Part shown: positions 36,364 through 45,206 of the stretch, piece by piece | Layout of the letters: the number at the start of each line of letters is the position of its first letter | How positions within the stretch are numbered: position 1 is the first letter of the stretch | Assembly (NCBI GenBank): GCA_963705285.1 | Contig: OY970066.1 | Span: forward strand, 3,410,001-3,474,000 | Source of the DNA: JACMLD01 sp963705285 | Lineage (GTDB): Bacteria > Bacteroidota > Bacteroidia > Chitinophagales > Chitinophagaceae | Length of the DNA stretch: 64,000 nt | Direction: 5' to 3' | Notes under the pieces: model-generated | Database searches by the model: none | The model's input: only the letters and a program-made list of their open reading frames with translations | What the model was told of the DNA's origin: nothing | Made by a program: the position numbers and the translations under genes

Positions 36364-37944
36364 ATGAGAAAAGCTTTCATTCTGTCCATCGTTTTTACCA
36401 CCACGCTTTCCGCCGCTATTGCACAGGGCCGCAGGGAAGCAGGCCCTGATGTGGCCCCAAAAGATTCTATCGTCGAAAATATTATCCGCGAAGCAAAGAC
36501 CAACTCGCAATTGCAATTGATGGCCCACGCGTTGTTCGACAGTATTGGCCCGCGTTTAGTAGGTACGCCGCAAATGGAAGCGGCGCGCGATTGGGCATTG
36601 GCGAAGTATAAAAGCTGGGGCATTGGCGCAGAAGCACAAAACTGGGGCGTATGGAGAGGATGGGAGAGAGGTATTTCGCACGTAGATATGATTTCGCCCC
36701 GTGTTCGCACACTGGAAGCAACACAACTTGCCTGGAGCCCTTCTACCGGCAATAAAACCATTACCGCCGGCGTAGTAATATTGCCAGACCTGGCAGACTC
36801 TGCTGCTTATGCCGCATGGATGCCTGCTGTTAAAGGAAAATTTGTACTTGTGTCTGTGCTGCAACCTAACGGCCGGCCAGATGATAATCTTGAACAATTT
36901 GGTACTGCCGAATCAATACAAAAAATTAAAGACCAACGTACAAGGGCAACCGAAAACTGGAATGCACGCATCAAAAAGTCTGGCTACACAGCACGCACAC
37001 TACACGCTGCGCTGGAAAAAGCCGGTGCGGTTGGCATTATAAGCTCAAACTGGTCGGCCGGTTTTGGGGTGGATAAAATATTTGGCGCCAACACAAAAAA
37101 GATACCTTCTGTTGATGTCATGATGGAAGATTATGGTTTGCTGTACCGCCTGGCAGCATCGGGCGCCGAGCCAAAAATAAGCGTGCGTACAGAATCCAAA
37201 GAACGCGGCGTGGTGGCCACTTTTAATGTAGTGGCCGGTATAAAAGGCAGTGAAAAGCCCGGGGAATATGTGATGCTCTCTGCACATTTCGATTCATGGG
37301 ATGGCGGTTCCGGCGCCACAGATAACGGAACAGGAACACTGATGATGATGGAAGCCATGCGCATTCTCCAGAAAGTTTACCCACATCCAAAACGCAGCAT
37401 ACTGGTGGGCCACTGGGGTAGTGAAGAGCAGGGCTTAAATGGTTCAAGGGCATTTGTAGAAGACCACCCGGATACAACCAGCCATCTGCAGGCCCTATTT
37501 AACCAGGACAATGGTACCGGCCGTGTAGTAAATATGTCTGGGCAGGGTTACCTGCACGCGTATGAATACCTCACCCGCTGGCTGAGCAAGGTGCCTTCCG
37601 ATATTCGGGATTCTATAAAGACCACTTTTCCTGGAAGCCCGGGTGGTGGTGGATCAGACTATGCATCATTTGATGCAGTAGGCGCTGCCGGATTCTCGCT
37701 GGGCGCTTTGAACTGGTCGTATTTTAATTATACCTGGCATACCAACCGCGATACGTATGATAAAGTAATGTTTGACGATCTGGGCAAGAATGCCATCCTG
37801 GTAGCTATACTTGCTTACATGGCTAGCGAAGATCCCAACCGCGCATCTACTGAGAAGGCTGTGCTGCCCATCAACCCCAGAACTGGCGAGCAAACCAAAT
37901 GGCCGACACAAGTGAAAGCTAATCGTAGAGGTGGATTGGATTAA
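36364..37944 (+). CDS. M28 family zinc metallopeptidase
   Basis: This 526-residue protein has a signal peptide (about 1-21, SAAIAQ), a PA-type insertion in the middle and an M28 catalytic domain. The metal ligands are visible: His308 in LSAHFDSWDGG, Asp320 in GATDNGTG, Glu354-Glu355 in WGSEEQGLNG, Asp382 in NQDNGTGR and His459 in YTWHTNRDTYD. It is probably a periplasmic or secreted aminopeptidase. The ATG at 36364 was preferred to 36325 because MRKAFIL begins the signal peptide. It is complete and a single gene. Confidence 0.9.
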   Translation: MRKAFILSIVFTTTLSAAIAQGRREAGPDVAPKDSIVENIIREAKTNSQLQLMAHALFDSIGPRLVGTPQMEAARDWALAKYKSWGIGAEAQNWGVWRGWERGISHVDMISPRVRTLEATQLAWSPSTGNKTITAGVVILPDLADSAAYAAWMPAVKGKFVLVSVLQPNGRPDDNLEQFGTAESIQKIKDQRTRATENWNARIKKSGYTARTLHAALEKAGAVGIISSNWSAGFGVDKIFGANTKKIPSVDVMMEDYGLLYRLAASGAEPKISVRTESKERGVVATFNVVAGIKGSEKPGEYVMLSAHFDSWDGGSGATDNGTGTLMMMEAMRILQKVYPHPKRSILVGHWGSEEQGLNGSRAFVEDHPDTTSHLQALFNQDNGTGRVVNMSGQGYLHAYEYLTRWLSKVPSDIRDSIKTTFPGSPGGGGSDYASFDAVGAAGFSLGALNWSYFNYTWHTNRDTYDKVMFDDLGKNAILVAILAYMASEDPNRASTEKAVLPINPRTGEQTKWPTQVKANRRGGLD

Positions 37945-38267
37945 ATAGGTATTGATAGCGTTGCAACTGCTTTACCTGGGTTATGTGCAGCAAAAAAAAA
38001 GGGCAGCATAGAAATGCACCCCGTTTAAAATCCAATATCCTATGAAAAACCGCTGTAAAGATAATCGCCAACAGCCCGTGTGTTAGCAGGATTACTACCT
38101 GAAGTTGACCCGTAGTTATACGCAATATGCAGTCAACCCAGTCGGTTAAACGTATAAGCGGCCGCATCGCTAATAAAATCCCTGCCTTATAATTCCCGGA
38201 AAATTTTGAAGCAGCCTGTAGCATTTATAGCATCAGGTAGCCAAACTGAGCGCAATAAAAATAAAAA

Positions 38268-38315
38268 ATTGCGCAACTCGTAAGTTGCGCATATATTTGC
38301 AACCTGCGGGTTGCG
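38268..38315 (+). promoter_or_regulatory. Promoter with two ArsR-type operators
   Basis: A −7 box TATATTTG (38292-38299) with ATTG 20 bp upstream (38268-38271) fits the Bacteroidota consensus. Two inverted repeats with a 4-bp spacer overlap it: GCGCAACT-CGTA-AGTTGCGC (38271-38290, perfect) and GCAACC-TGCG-GGTTGC (38299-38314). Their centres are 26 bp apart and both use the GTTGC half-site. They flank the −7 box, a good arrangement for autorepression by the ArsR-type gene that starts at 38335. Confidence 0.75.
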
Positions 38316-38334
38316 CAATTTAATTGTACCGATA

Positions 38335-38655
38335 ATGAAGAAAGATCTTTTTCAGGCCATTGCAGACCCTACACGCAGGGCCATCTTAACATTGATTGCT
38401 GTGCAGGCAATGACGCCCAATGCAATGGCCGAACAGTTTGAGATGAGCCGCCAGGCAGTGTCGAAACATATCAGGGTATTGCAGGAATGTGGTTTAATAA
38501 AACCTGAACAATCCGGCCGGGAAATTTATTATCATTTCAATCCGGCAAAAATGAAAGAACTCGATAAATGGATTGAACCATTCAGAAATACCTGGCAACG
38601 CAGGTATAGCCAACTGGATAATATATTGCTAACAATGAAAAAACAAAAAAAATGA
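38335..38655 (+). CDS. ArsR/SmtB-type winged-helix regulator
   Basis: This 106-residue protein is a compact winged HTH: it opens with LFQAIADPTRRAILTLI, and the recognition helix is EMSRQAVSKHIRVLQECGLI. It lacks the usual Cys metal-binding motif, as do regulators paired with SRPBCC proteins. The start at ATG 38335 is preferred over the upstream TTG frame. It overlaps the next gene by 4 bp (ATGA) and is preceded by two matching operators, so it probably represses its own operon. Confidence 0.88.
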   Translation: MKKDLFQAIADPTRRAILTLIAVQAMTPNAMAEQFEMSRQAVSKHIRVLQECGLIKPEQSGREIYYHFNPAKMKELDKWIEPFRNTWQRRYSQLDNILLTMKKQKK

Positions 38656-39152
38656 GTATCGATTCAACAGCAGATTTTTCCATAGACAGGGAAAACAAAA
38701 AAGTGATTGTTAAACGGTCATTTGCGGCCAGCGTGCCGGATGTTTGGAAAGCGTTTACCACTTCTGAAGTACTTGATCAATGGTGGGCACCTCATCCATG
38801 GAAGGCCAGAACAAAATCGATGGATTTTCGCGAAGGTGGCCGGTGGATATATGCCATGGTGGGTCCTAACGGTGAAGAACACTGGAGTTTTGCCGACTAT
38901 AAAACCATCCACCCGCAGAAAAGTTATACGTTGCGCGATGGTTTTTCAGACGATAAGGGCAACGTTAATAAAGAAATGCCACAATCTGACTGGGATGTAC
39001 AATTCAGTGCTATTAAAGATGGAAGCGAGGTAGTTGTTACCATTTCATACGATGATGTAGAACAGCTTGACAGCTTTATAAAAATGGGTTTCAAAGAAGG
39101 GTTTACTATTGCCTTGCAGGGTTTGGATGCCTATTTCGCGAAAAAGAAATAA
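38652..39152 (+). CDS. SRPBCC (AHSA1/START-like) domain protein
   Basis: This 166-residue cytoplasmic protein has the AHSA1-type SRPBCC pattern: VIVKRSFAASVPDVWKAFTT, then LDQWWAPHPW and FREGGRWIYAMVGP. The hydrophobic cavity of the fold could bind a small lipid-like ligand. Translation is probably coupled to the ArsR-type gene, with which such proteins are commonly paired. A terminator follows. Confidence 0.88.
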   Translation: MSIDSTADFSIDRENKKVIVKRSFAASVPDVWKAFTTSEVLDQWWAPHPWKARTKSMDFREGGRWIYAMVGPNGEEHWSFADYKTIHPQKSYTLRDGFSDDKGNVNKEMPQSDWDVQFSAIKDGSEVVVTISYDDVEQLDSFIKMGFKEGFTIALQGLDAYFAKKK

Positions 39153-39191
39153 TACCTACCGGTTAGCATACCTGGTCAGGTGTATGATTAT

Positions 39192-39231
39192 AAAAAAACC
39201 TCCTGTTAGAAAACAGGAGGTTAATTTTTTT
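39192..39231 (+). terminator. Rho-independent terminator of the ArsR/SRPBCC unit
   Basis: AACCTCCTGTT (39197-39207) pairs with AACAGGAGGTT (39212-39222) across a 4-base loop, an 11-bp stem followed by AATTTTTTT. Confidence 0.85.
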
Positions 39232-39500
39232 GATAAAACAACTTAAACTACACACTAAAAACTTTAAATCAGGCCGATACAGTTAGGATTTTCTACGGAT
39301 ATTGGGTTAACTGTCTTTGTTAGGATATTGGATATATGTGTACCAGCTTGAGAAACAAAAGTAATCCACATGCTGTATGTGGACAAGAGGGGATTTAATC
39401 TGTTTTTAATATGCGGTTTTCACGGTAGAAATCGTAAAAATACGAACAGTTCATTCGAAGATATACGTAAATACACACCTGAGGTTTAAGCCTAATTGTC
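39232..39500. other. Intergenic region after the terminator
   Basis: No gene is seen. Around 39290-39335 the AGGATATTGGATAT-type motif appears, faintly similar to the 25-26-bp array between the NHL genes. Confidence 0.3.
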
Positions 39501-40268
39501 TTAGTGCGGTAACTTTTCAGTAAGATGGCGCCAATAACGGCGGGGCATATGCTGCAGGTGCAATTTCATATTTTTACGCGCCGCTATATTTACACTGCCA
39601 AAATATTGCTGCCACAATTGCTGGTACAAAACTTCTTCCTCATCTTCTATACTGGCAAGACAGGTTTTGTTGTTGAGCCCTGCATCAAATTGAATGGTTA
39701 CCGTAGCCACCTGGGTTAAATCATAATACAATCCGTATTTGCGTGTGCTGTCATAAATAAGCCAGCGCTGATCGGCATACCTGTTTTTAAAATGAGGCAG
39801 TATTAATGGCAGCACATTAAAGTCTGGTTCAATCAAAGCATAATACAACCCATCTTTTGTAAGCTTGAAACGAACAAAAGCTTCCATACGGTGTTTTTCA
39901 CGCCCCACTTTTTTGCTAATCTGGTGAACGGCCAATACATTAGGGTGACTAAAATTATTATCTGCAGCAGGGGTGGAGGCAATCATGTATTGTATGTAAC
40001 CCAGCAAAGTATTTTCTACGCCGGTAATTTCAGACAGAAAAGTCCTGTAAAAACGGGTGAGTGCTGGTGCAGTAAGTTGTTTTTTTAATTTTGCATACAC
40101 CCTGGCAACTTTTGCTTTGTCAGTAACAACTGTATGCGTACTTCCCAATAAAATACCCGGTGCTACGTCCTGCCGGTAAATGCTTACATCAGTCATTTTA
40201 TAATCGTACACGTCAAAAATGGCTGTCAGCAGTCCTTCAAAACTTCCATCATACAATACAGCGTGCAT
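39501..40268 (-). CDS. TIGR03915-type predicted DNA repair protein
   Basis: This 255-residue protein matches the DUF4130/TIGR03915 family that travels with the adjacent radical-SAM protein. It opens with LYDGSFEGLLTAIFD and contains HRMEAFVRFKLTKDGLYYAL and HFKNRYADQRWLIYD. The start codon overlaps the stop of the radical-SAM gene (TGATG at 40268), so translation is coupled. The family is predicted to act in DNA modification or repair; no activity is established. Confidence 0.85.
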   Translation of the reverse strand: MHAVLYDGSFEGLLTAIFDVYDYKMTDVSIYRQDVAPGILLGSTHTVVTDKAKVARVYAKLKKQLTAPALTRFYRTFLSEITGVENTLLGYIQYMIASTPAADNNFSHPNVLAVHQISKKVGREKHRMEAFVRFKLTKDGLYYALIEPDFNVLPLILPHFKNRYADQRWLIYDSTRKYGLYYDLTQVATVTIQFDAGLNNKTCLASIEDEEEVLYQQLWQQYFGSVNIAARKNMKLHLQHMPRRYWRHLTEKLPH

Positions 40269-41521
40269 CAGAACATATTTAGCTGTTTGGTAAAATTTGC
40301 TTTGTATTTACTATTACCTTCTGCAAGAATCATTTGACGTATTTGTTGCGGCTGCCAATCTTTTATGTCAAAAATAGTATTGCAGGTAATAAAATATTTT
40401 GCCCGGTTCAGCGAGATGCCCATTTTTTTCAGGTGCTCGATATCCATGCGGTTGAATTTTCTGGCAGCTACTATTTTTTGAGCACTTTGAATGCCGATGC
40501 CGGGCACGCGTATCAGCAAATGATAATCTGCGGTATGAATATCCAACGGAAAAAGATGCAGGTTGCGCAATGCCCAGTTTAATTTCGGATCCAACTGCAT
40601 ATCCAGCAAAGGATCTTCGGGCGTAATAATTTCATTTACTTTAAAGCCGTAAAAGCGCATGAGCCAGTCGGCCTGGTACAAACGATTTTCGCGCACCATA
40701 GGCACGGGTGTACCAATAGCAGGCAAACGGTTATCGTTGCTAATAGGTACATAACCCGAATAGTAAACACGTTTCAGGTTCATTGTTTTGTAAAACTGGT
40801 CTGCCATCCATAAAATTTGCAGGTCTGATTCTGGCGTTGCACCAATCACCATTTGCGTACTCTGCCCTGCAGGAACAAACAAAGGAGTTTTTTTGAATGC
40901 TTTTTTTTCATCACGGTTATGTACAATGGCATTTTTCAGATATAGCATGGGTTTGATCATGTCTTCCCGTTTTTTATCGGGCGCCATAATAGCCAGGCTT
41001 TCTTTGGTGGGCATCTCAACATTTACGCTTAAGCGGTCTGCATACAAACCAGCCTGTTGCATTAGTTCATCACTGGCACCCGGAATGGTTTTAAGATGTA
41101 TATAACCATTGAACTTATGCTCTGTCCGCAATTTTTTTGCGATGGCTACCAGCCTTTCCATCGTATAATCCGGATTGCTGAATATGCCCGAGCTTAAAAA
41201 CAACCCTTCTATATAATTGCGGCGGTAAAAATTGATGGTAAGATCTACCACTTCCTGAATGGTAAAAGCGGCGCGTTTGATATCATTGCTTTTGCGACTA
41301 ACACAATAAGCACAATCGTAAATACAATGATTGGTCAGCAAGATTTTTAAAAGCGATACACAACGTCCGTCTTCTGTGTAAGCGTGACAAATACCGGGTC
41401 CCGTTGTACCCAGCCCTTTATTAGAATTTTTGCGGTTACTACCGCTGCTCGCGCAGCTTACATCATATTTTGCAGCATCCGCCAGGATATTTAATTTTTC
41501 AAGCACACGATCAGCATTCAT
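40268..41521 (-). CDS. Putative DNA modification/repair radical SAM protein (TIGR03916)
   Basis: This 417-residue protein has the radical-SAM cluster motif with Cys66, Cys70 and Cys73 (NHCIYDCAYCVSR). An extra conserved Cys-containing N-terminal segment precedes it (PGICHAYTEDGRC). A helix-hairpin-helix DNA-binding motif lies near the C-terminus (LLIRVPGIGIQSAQKIVAAR). It should be a cytoplasmic iron-sulfur enzyme acting on nucleic acid. It forms a coupled pair with the TIGR03915 gene, and a large palindrome lies directly before its start. Confidence 0.88.
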   Translation of the reverse strand: MNADRVLEKLNILADAAKYDVSCASSGSNRKNSNKGLGTTGPGICHAYTEDGRCVSLLKILLTNHCIYDCAYCVSRKSNDIKRAAFTIQEVVDLTINFYRRNYIEGLFLSSGIFSNPDYTMERLVAIAKKLRTEHKFNGYIHLKTIPGASDELMQQAGLYADRLSVNVEMPTKESLAIMAPDKKREDMIKPMLYLKNAIVHNRDEKKAFKKTPLFVPAGQSTQMVIGATPESDLQILWMADQFYKTMNLKRVYYSGYVPISNDNRLPAIGTPVPMVRENRLYQADWLMRFYGFKVNEIITPEDPLLDMQLDPKLNWALRNLHLFPLDIHTADYHLLIRVPGIGIQSAQKIVAARKFNRMDIEHLKKMGISLNRAKYFITCNTIFDIKDWQPQQIRQMILAEGNSKYKANFTKQLNMF

Positions 41522-41525
41522 CGGC

Positions 41526-41559
41526 TATAATATTTAGTATAAAAATACTAAACATTATA
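41526..41559. promoter_or_regulatory. Large palindrome before the radical-SAM repair operon
   Basis: Arms TATAATATTTAGTAT (41526-41540) and ATACTAAACATTATA (41545-41559) match at 14 of 15 positions with an AAAA centre. The palindrome begins only 5 bp upstream of the start codon and should overlap the promoter or leader, so it is a likely operator. The regulator is not known. Confidence 0.6.
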
Positions 41560-41759
41560 GTATTTTAGCCTGCTTTACTATTAAAAGATATTGTTGAAAC
41601 ATTTGCGAGATTAGTCTTCCATTTCCTAATCAAAATTTACATATCGATGGCATGCAATACAACAATAATCAGTGGATAGCTTCGATCAGGCACAAGTGCG
41701 TGCGCTGTTGTTTAAAACGAGCCAGCGTTTATACCTGCACGTTACCAAAATAAAATGGA

Positions 41760-42206
41760 TTAGCCGACCCACTCTACAAGTGCTTCAGCATCTGCTAATA
41801 ATTTTTGTAACTGGGGAAATGGAATAGATAACACCGGCGGGTCAAGTGGTTCTTGCGATACCAACACAAGGTTGGCTTTGTCAAGCCAGGTTTGCAGCTC
41901 ACGTTGGGGGGGTGCAGGCAGAATTTTGGTTTGAAGCGCCACAGCCGCACTTTTTGCCTGGTGCCGAATCAACCGTATGTTACTGGCAATGATAGCAAGA
42001 TCCTTTCCCACCGCATCGGTGTCAGAGGTTATGTCTTCTGCTTCATCCAGATCATTGGGGAAAGGATATCCTTCGTCCTGTTCTTTGTCTGAGACTATGA
42101 ATAATGCAATCATATCCCCGCCGTTTTTAACCGACCAGGCAAGGCCTTTATCTAACATTCCCGCAGGAAAATGCAAACCATTGTAAACAAGAATTACTGC
42201 TGCCAT
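41760..42206 (-). CDS. UspA-like hypothetical protein
   Basis: This 148-residue cytoplasmic protein looks like a universal-stress-type alpha/beta fold. It opens with AAVILVYNGLHFPAGMLDKG and a second strand (GDMIALFIVSDKE), and has a later strand NLVLVSQE. The usual glycine-rich ATP loop is not seen, so nucleotide binding is unlikely. It stands alone, divergent from the next gene. Confidence 0.6.
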   Translation of the reverse strand: MAAVILVYNGLHFPAGMLDKGLAWSVKNGGDMIALFIVSDKEQDEGYPFPNDLDEAEDITSDTDAVGKDLAIIASNIRLIRHQAKSAAVALQTKILPAPPQRELQTWLDKANLVLVSQEPLDPPVLSIPFPQLQKLLADAEALVEWVG

Positions 42207-42306
42207 TGTTCTAAGATAATAAAAAATGGATTAGGTGAACAAGAACCTTAATAATGAACCTTAATAAGTGTAATGTTAGAAAAAAGCAGAAAAATTTTCA
42301 TTCCGC

Positions 42307-42337
42307 TTTGAAATACAAAGTACTTTTATTAGTTTTG
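42307..42337 (+). promoter_or_regulatory. Consensus Bacteroidota promoter
   Basis: TTTG (42307-42310) and TAGTTTTG (42330-42337) are separated by 19 bp, an exact match to the TTTG/TAnnTTTG consensus. Transcription would start about 20 bp before the ATG at 42364. Confidence 0.7.
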
Positions 42338-42363
42338 TTTTTGAATAGTATAAACCATCAAAT

Positions 42364-42708
42364 ATGTTGACCATTACCCAGAAACGCCGCAGTATAATTT
42401 TTTTGATACCTGTAATTATTTTATTGCTTCCATTAATAGCCATGCAATACACTACGGAAGTGGTATGGACGATCGGAGATTTTGCCGTGGCAACAATACT
42501 ACTTTTTGGTACTGCCACAGCATGTGAAACCGTTATCAGTAAAGTCAAAACTAAAAACCTACGGTTGGCTATTTGCGCAGTTATTCTTTTTACGTTTGTA
42601 GTAATCTGGCTTGAACTCGCAGTGGGCATCTTTGGTGCACTACTTGCCAACGGCAACAGCGACGCTTTTAAGGATAATCTCCACATTTTGGCCCCCGCCA
42701 TGGGATAA
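42364..42708 (+). CDS. Small integral membrane protein
   Basis: The 114-residue product has three predicted membrane helices: SIIFLIPVIILLLPLIAMQ, WTIGDFAVATILLFGTA and ICAVILFTFVVIWLELAVG. No family is recognised with certainty. It has an excellent promoter directly upstream and no co-oriented partner closer than 128 bp. Confidence 0.7.
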   Translation: MLTITQKRRSIIFLIPVIILLLPLIAMQYTTEVVWTIGDFAVATILLFGTATACETVISKVKTKNLRLAICAVILFTFVVIWLELAVGIFGALLANGNSDAFKDNLHILAPAMG

Positions 42709-42836
42709 GCCTACCATTTATCCTGATATAGTTGTATTAGAATTGTTTCTTATACCAATGGAACGGTTAGGTATTGGTGAAATAAGCGGCTTAAACAATA
42801 AGGAGCGTTGTAGTGTAATAGAACTACCTTGTAATA

Positions 42837-43652
42837 ATGAATCCAGCAACTATTGTTGCGATTGGTTTTGCGGAAGGCGGGCTTGAGCCACTCAAAATTT
42901 TTTTTGACAACACACCACTTGATAATACTGCTTATATAGTTCTCGCCGATCTACAGCCTTCTTTTCGTGCCGAGTTGCAGGGAATTTTAGACCGGCATTC
43001 CCCTCTCAAAGTGGTGGAGGCAGTAACAGACACCGTCATCCAATCAAATATAGTCTATGTTGCCTCGGGCGGTACCAGATTGTCTATTGTTAAGAACAAA
43101 CTATTATTGAGCACCAGTAAGTATTCAGGTGCCGGCGATTCCATTAATTTCTTCTTTATTTCGCTGTCAAAAAATAAGCAAGCTAAATTTGCGGCCATCA
43201 TTTTTTCGGGCAATGCCATTGATGTGAGATCAGGTATGCAAGCATTAAAATTGGCAAAAGGCCTGGTGGTGGCACAGAGTCCGTCTACAGCTGCCAATCC
43301 GTTTATGCCCCAGACGGCTATTCAATCGGGTTTTGTAGACTATGTAATGGAAGCGGCATCTATGCCTGATTTATTAATTAAATGGACGGAAAACAAACAG
43401 CTTCCCATGCCATTTAAAAGTAGCATAGCTACAATTGATAAAGTGCATGAGCAACAAATACTGCTGCAACTCGGTCAGTCAATTAAACAACAACGACTTT
43501 CAAAAAAAATTTCACAGTCACTTTTTGCCCTCCAGCTCGGCATTCAAAAGGCAAGTTTGTCCAGAATAGAATCCGGACAAACCAACACTACCGTGCTTTC
43601 CCTCTTAAAAATGGCTAAGCAACTTAATATTGGCATAAGCGATTTTTTCTAA
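42837..43652 (+). CDS. Degenerate CheB-like domain fused to XRE helix-turn-helix
   Basis: This 271-residue protein has two parts. Residues 1 to about 180 follow the CheB methylesterase fold: it opens with ATIVAIGFAEGGLEPLK, then has IVYVASGGTRLSIVKNKLLL, FSGNAIDVRSGMQALK and GLVVAQSPSTAANPFMPQTA. The catalytic Ser of the GASTGG motif is Ala12 here, the His is Asp37, and only the Asp (Asp128) is kept, so the esterase triad is lost. Residues about 210-271 form an XRE-type HTH (SQSLFALQLGIQKASLSRIE). It is probably a transcription factor that uses a dead CheB fold as ligand or protein sensor (inference). Confidence 0.8.
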   Translation: MNPATIVAIGFAEGGLEPLKIFFDNTPLDNTAYIVLADLQPSFRAELQGILDRHSPLKVVEAVTDTVIQSNIVYVASGGTRLSIVKNKLLLSTSKYSGAGDSINFFFISLSKNKQAKFAAIIFSGNAIDVRSGMQALKLAKGLVVAQSPSTAANPFMPQTAIQSGFVDYVMEAASMPDLLIKWTENKQLPMPFKSSIATIDKVHEQQILLQLGQSIKQQRLSKKISQSLFALQLGIQKASLSRIESGQTNTTVLSLLKMAKQLNIGISDFF

Positions 43653-43989
43653 CAGTATATTGAGATGGCCGCGCGTGTAACTTGTGCGTTGTCACCGGCT
43701 ATTACTTACCATTACTATTCCACTTCACAGTTATTTGGTTGCGCAATATTAAAGCTCTTCGTTACTAGATAAGATTTCTATAACGCATTAACGTCGATGC
43801 ACTATCAGAAAGCCGGTAATGCACATTGGTGTAGAAAATAATCATCAAAAAGATTGTCAAACAACCGCATGCTATTAAGCTTATATAAGCTGGAGGTAAA
43901 TTTCAGGCTATCAATATCTTCAGGCTGGTTTTCTTATATTTGTGTTTTCATAGGATAAGGTTTAATGGTTAATGGTATTTGATTAGTGT

Positions 43990-44017
43990 ATCCCGCCGCA
44001 AGGCGGGATTTTTTTTA
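43990..44017 (+). terminator. Rho-independent terminator (plus strand)
   Basis: ATCCCGCC (43990-43997) pairs with GGCGGGAT (44002-44009) across GCAA, followed by a run of T. Confidence 0.8.
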
Positions 44018-44055
44018 TCTGTATTGCATTATCATACGAAGTGTTTGTTTGCAGA

Positions 44056-44099
44056 TAAAAAAATCCCGCTTCACATACAAGTGTATGCGGAGCGGGATG
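44056..44099 (-). terminator. Terminator of the alcohol dehydrogenase gene
   Basis: ATCCCGCT (44063-44070) pairs with AGCGGGAT (44091-44098), and an inner stem CATAC/GTATG extends it. The A run on the plus strand (44058-44062) gives a T run on the minus strand. Confidence 0.8.
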
Positions 44100-44162
44100 T
44101 ATAATTTGCACTACCATCAAAACGGTAATCACAAAAACCTGTTATAAATTCTTCAATCGCAT

Positions 44163-45206
44163 TTACAGGGTGGCCATATCAATCACAAAGCGATATCGTA
44201 CATCGCCTTTCACCATGCGGTCGTACGCCGTCTGAATATCTTTGATGTTGATGAGTTCAATGTCTGAAACAATATTATTGGCTGCACAGAAATCGAGCAT
44301 CTCCTGTGTTTCCTTAATACCGCCAATACCAGAACCGGCGAGGCTCTTCCGTCCGCCCAATAAACTAAAAGCGGCAATAGGCGCGGGATCCGGTGGAACG
44401 CCCACGCAAATATGGGTGCCATCGGTTCTCAGCAAAGAGAGGTACATATTAAAATCATGCACGGCAGATACAGTGTCCAGTATAAAATCGAAAGTTCCTT
44501 TAGCTGCTGCTACTTGTGCAGGATCGGTAGTCACCACAAAATGATGAGCGCCTAACGCCTTTGCATCCGCTTCTTTTTTAGGCGATGTACTCAACACCGT
44601 AACTTCGGCACCGAACGCTACGCCAAATTTAACGCCCATATGACCCAGTCCACCAAGGCCCAGTACTGCCAGTTTATGGCCCTTGCCCACTTTCCAGTGT
44701 TTTAAAGGAGAATAGGTGGTGATGCCTGCACACAGTAATGGCGCGGTAGCAGCCAGGTCTAGCTTATCTGAAATATGCAATACAAATTCTTCCCTTACAA
44801 CAATTGTGTTGGAGTAGCCGCCATACGTAGGCGTTTTTCCATCGCGCTCATAACTGTTATAAGTTTGAGTGCTTCCATTAAGACAGTACTGCTCCAAATC
44901 TTTTTTGCAATTTTCGCAATCCTGGCAAGAGTCTACCATGCAACCAACAGCTGCCAGGTCGCCCACTTTAAATTTTTTGACATGGTCGCCCACTTTTATT
45001 ACGCGGCCTACAATTTCATGACCGGGTACCATAGGGAAGATACCGGGAAACCAATCATTTTTTATCTGGTGTAAATCTGAGTGGCAAACGCCACAAAATA
45101 AAATGTCAAACTGCACATCATGAGCACCTACATCGCGTCTTTCAAAAGTCCACGGTGCCAATGGCGTAGTCTCGTTCTGTGCAGCATAAGCTTTTGTTGT
45201 AATCAT
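44163..45206 (-). CDS. Zinc-dependent NAD(P) alcohol dehydrogenase
   Basis: This 347-residue medium-chain dehydrogenase carries the catalytic zinc ligands Cys41 and His63-Glu64 (CGVCHSD, PGHEIVG), a structural zinc site at Cys94, Cys97, Cys100 and Cys108, and the cofactor loop LGLGGLGHMGV. The sequence fits the YahK/AdhA-type broad-specificity aldehyde reductases (cinnamyl alcohol dehydrogenase family). It is cytoplasmic, complete and followed by its own terminator. Confidence 0.9.
   Translation of the reverse strand: MITTKAYAAQNETTPLAPWTFERRDVGAHDVQFDILFCGVCHSDLHQIKNDWFPGIFPMVPGHEIVGRVIKVGDHVKKFKVGDLAAVGCMVDSCQDCENCKKDLEQYCLNGSTQTYNSYERDGKTPTYGGYSNTIVVREEFVLHISDKLDLAATAPLLCAGITTYSPLKHWKVGKGHKLAVLGLGGLGHMGVKFGVAFGAEVTVLSTSPKKEADAKALGAHHFVVTTDPAQVAAAKGTFDFILDTVSAVHDFNMYLSLLRTDGTHICVGVPPDPAPIAAFSLLGGRKSLAGSGIGGIKETQEMLDFCAANNIVSDIELINIKDIQTAYDRMVKGDVRYRFVIDMATL

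Larger units (their letters stand above)
43653..44162. other. Intergenic region with two terminators
   Basis: No gene is seen in these 510 bp. Two strong hairpins near the right end are listed separately. The first lies 338 bp past the nearest plus-strand stop codon, so a short untranslated transcript may end there. Confidence 0.35.
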
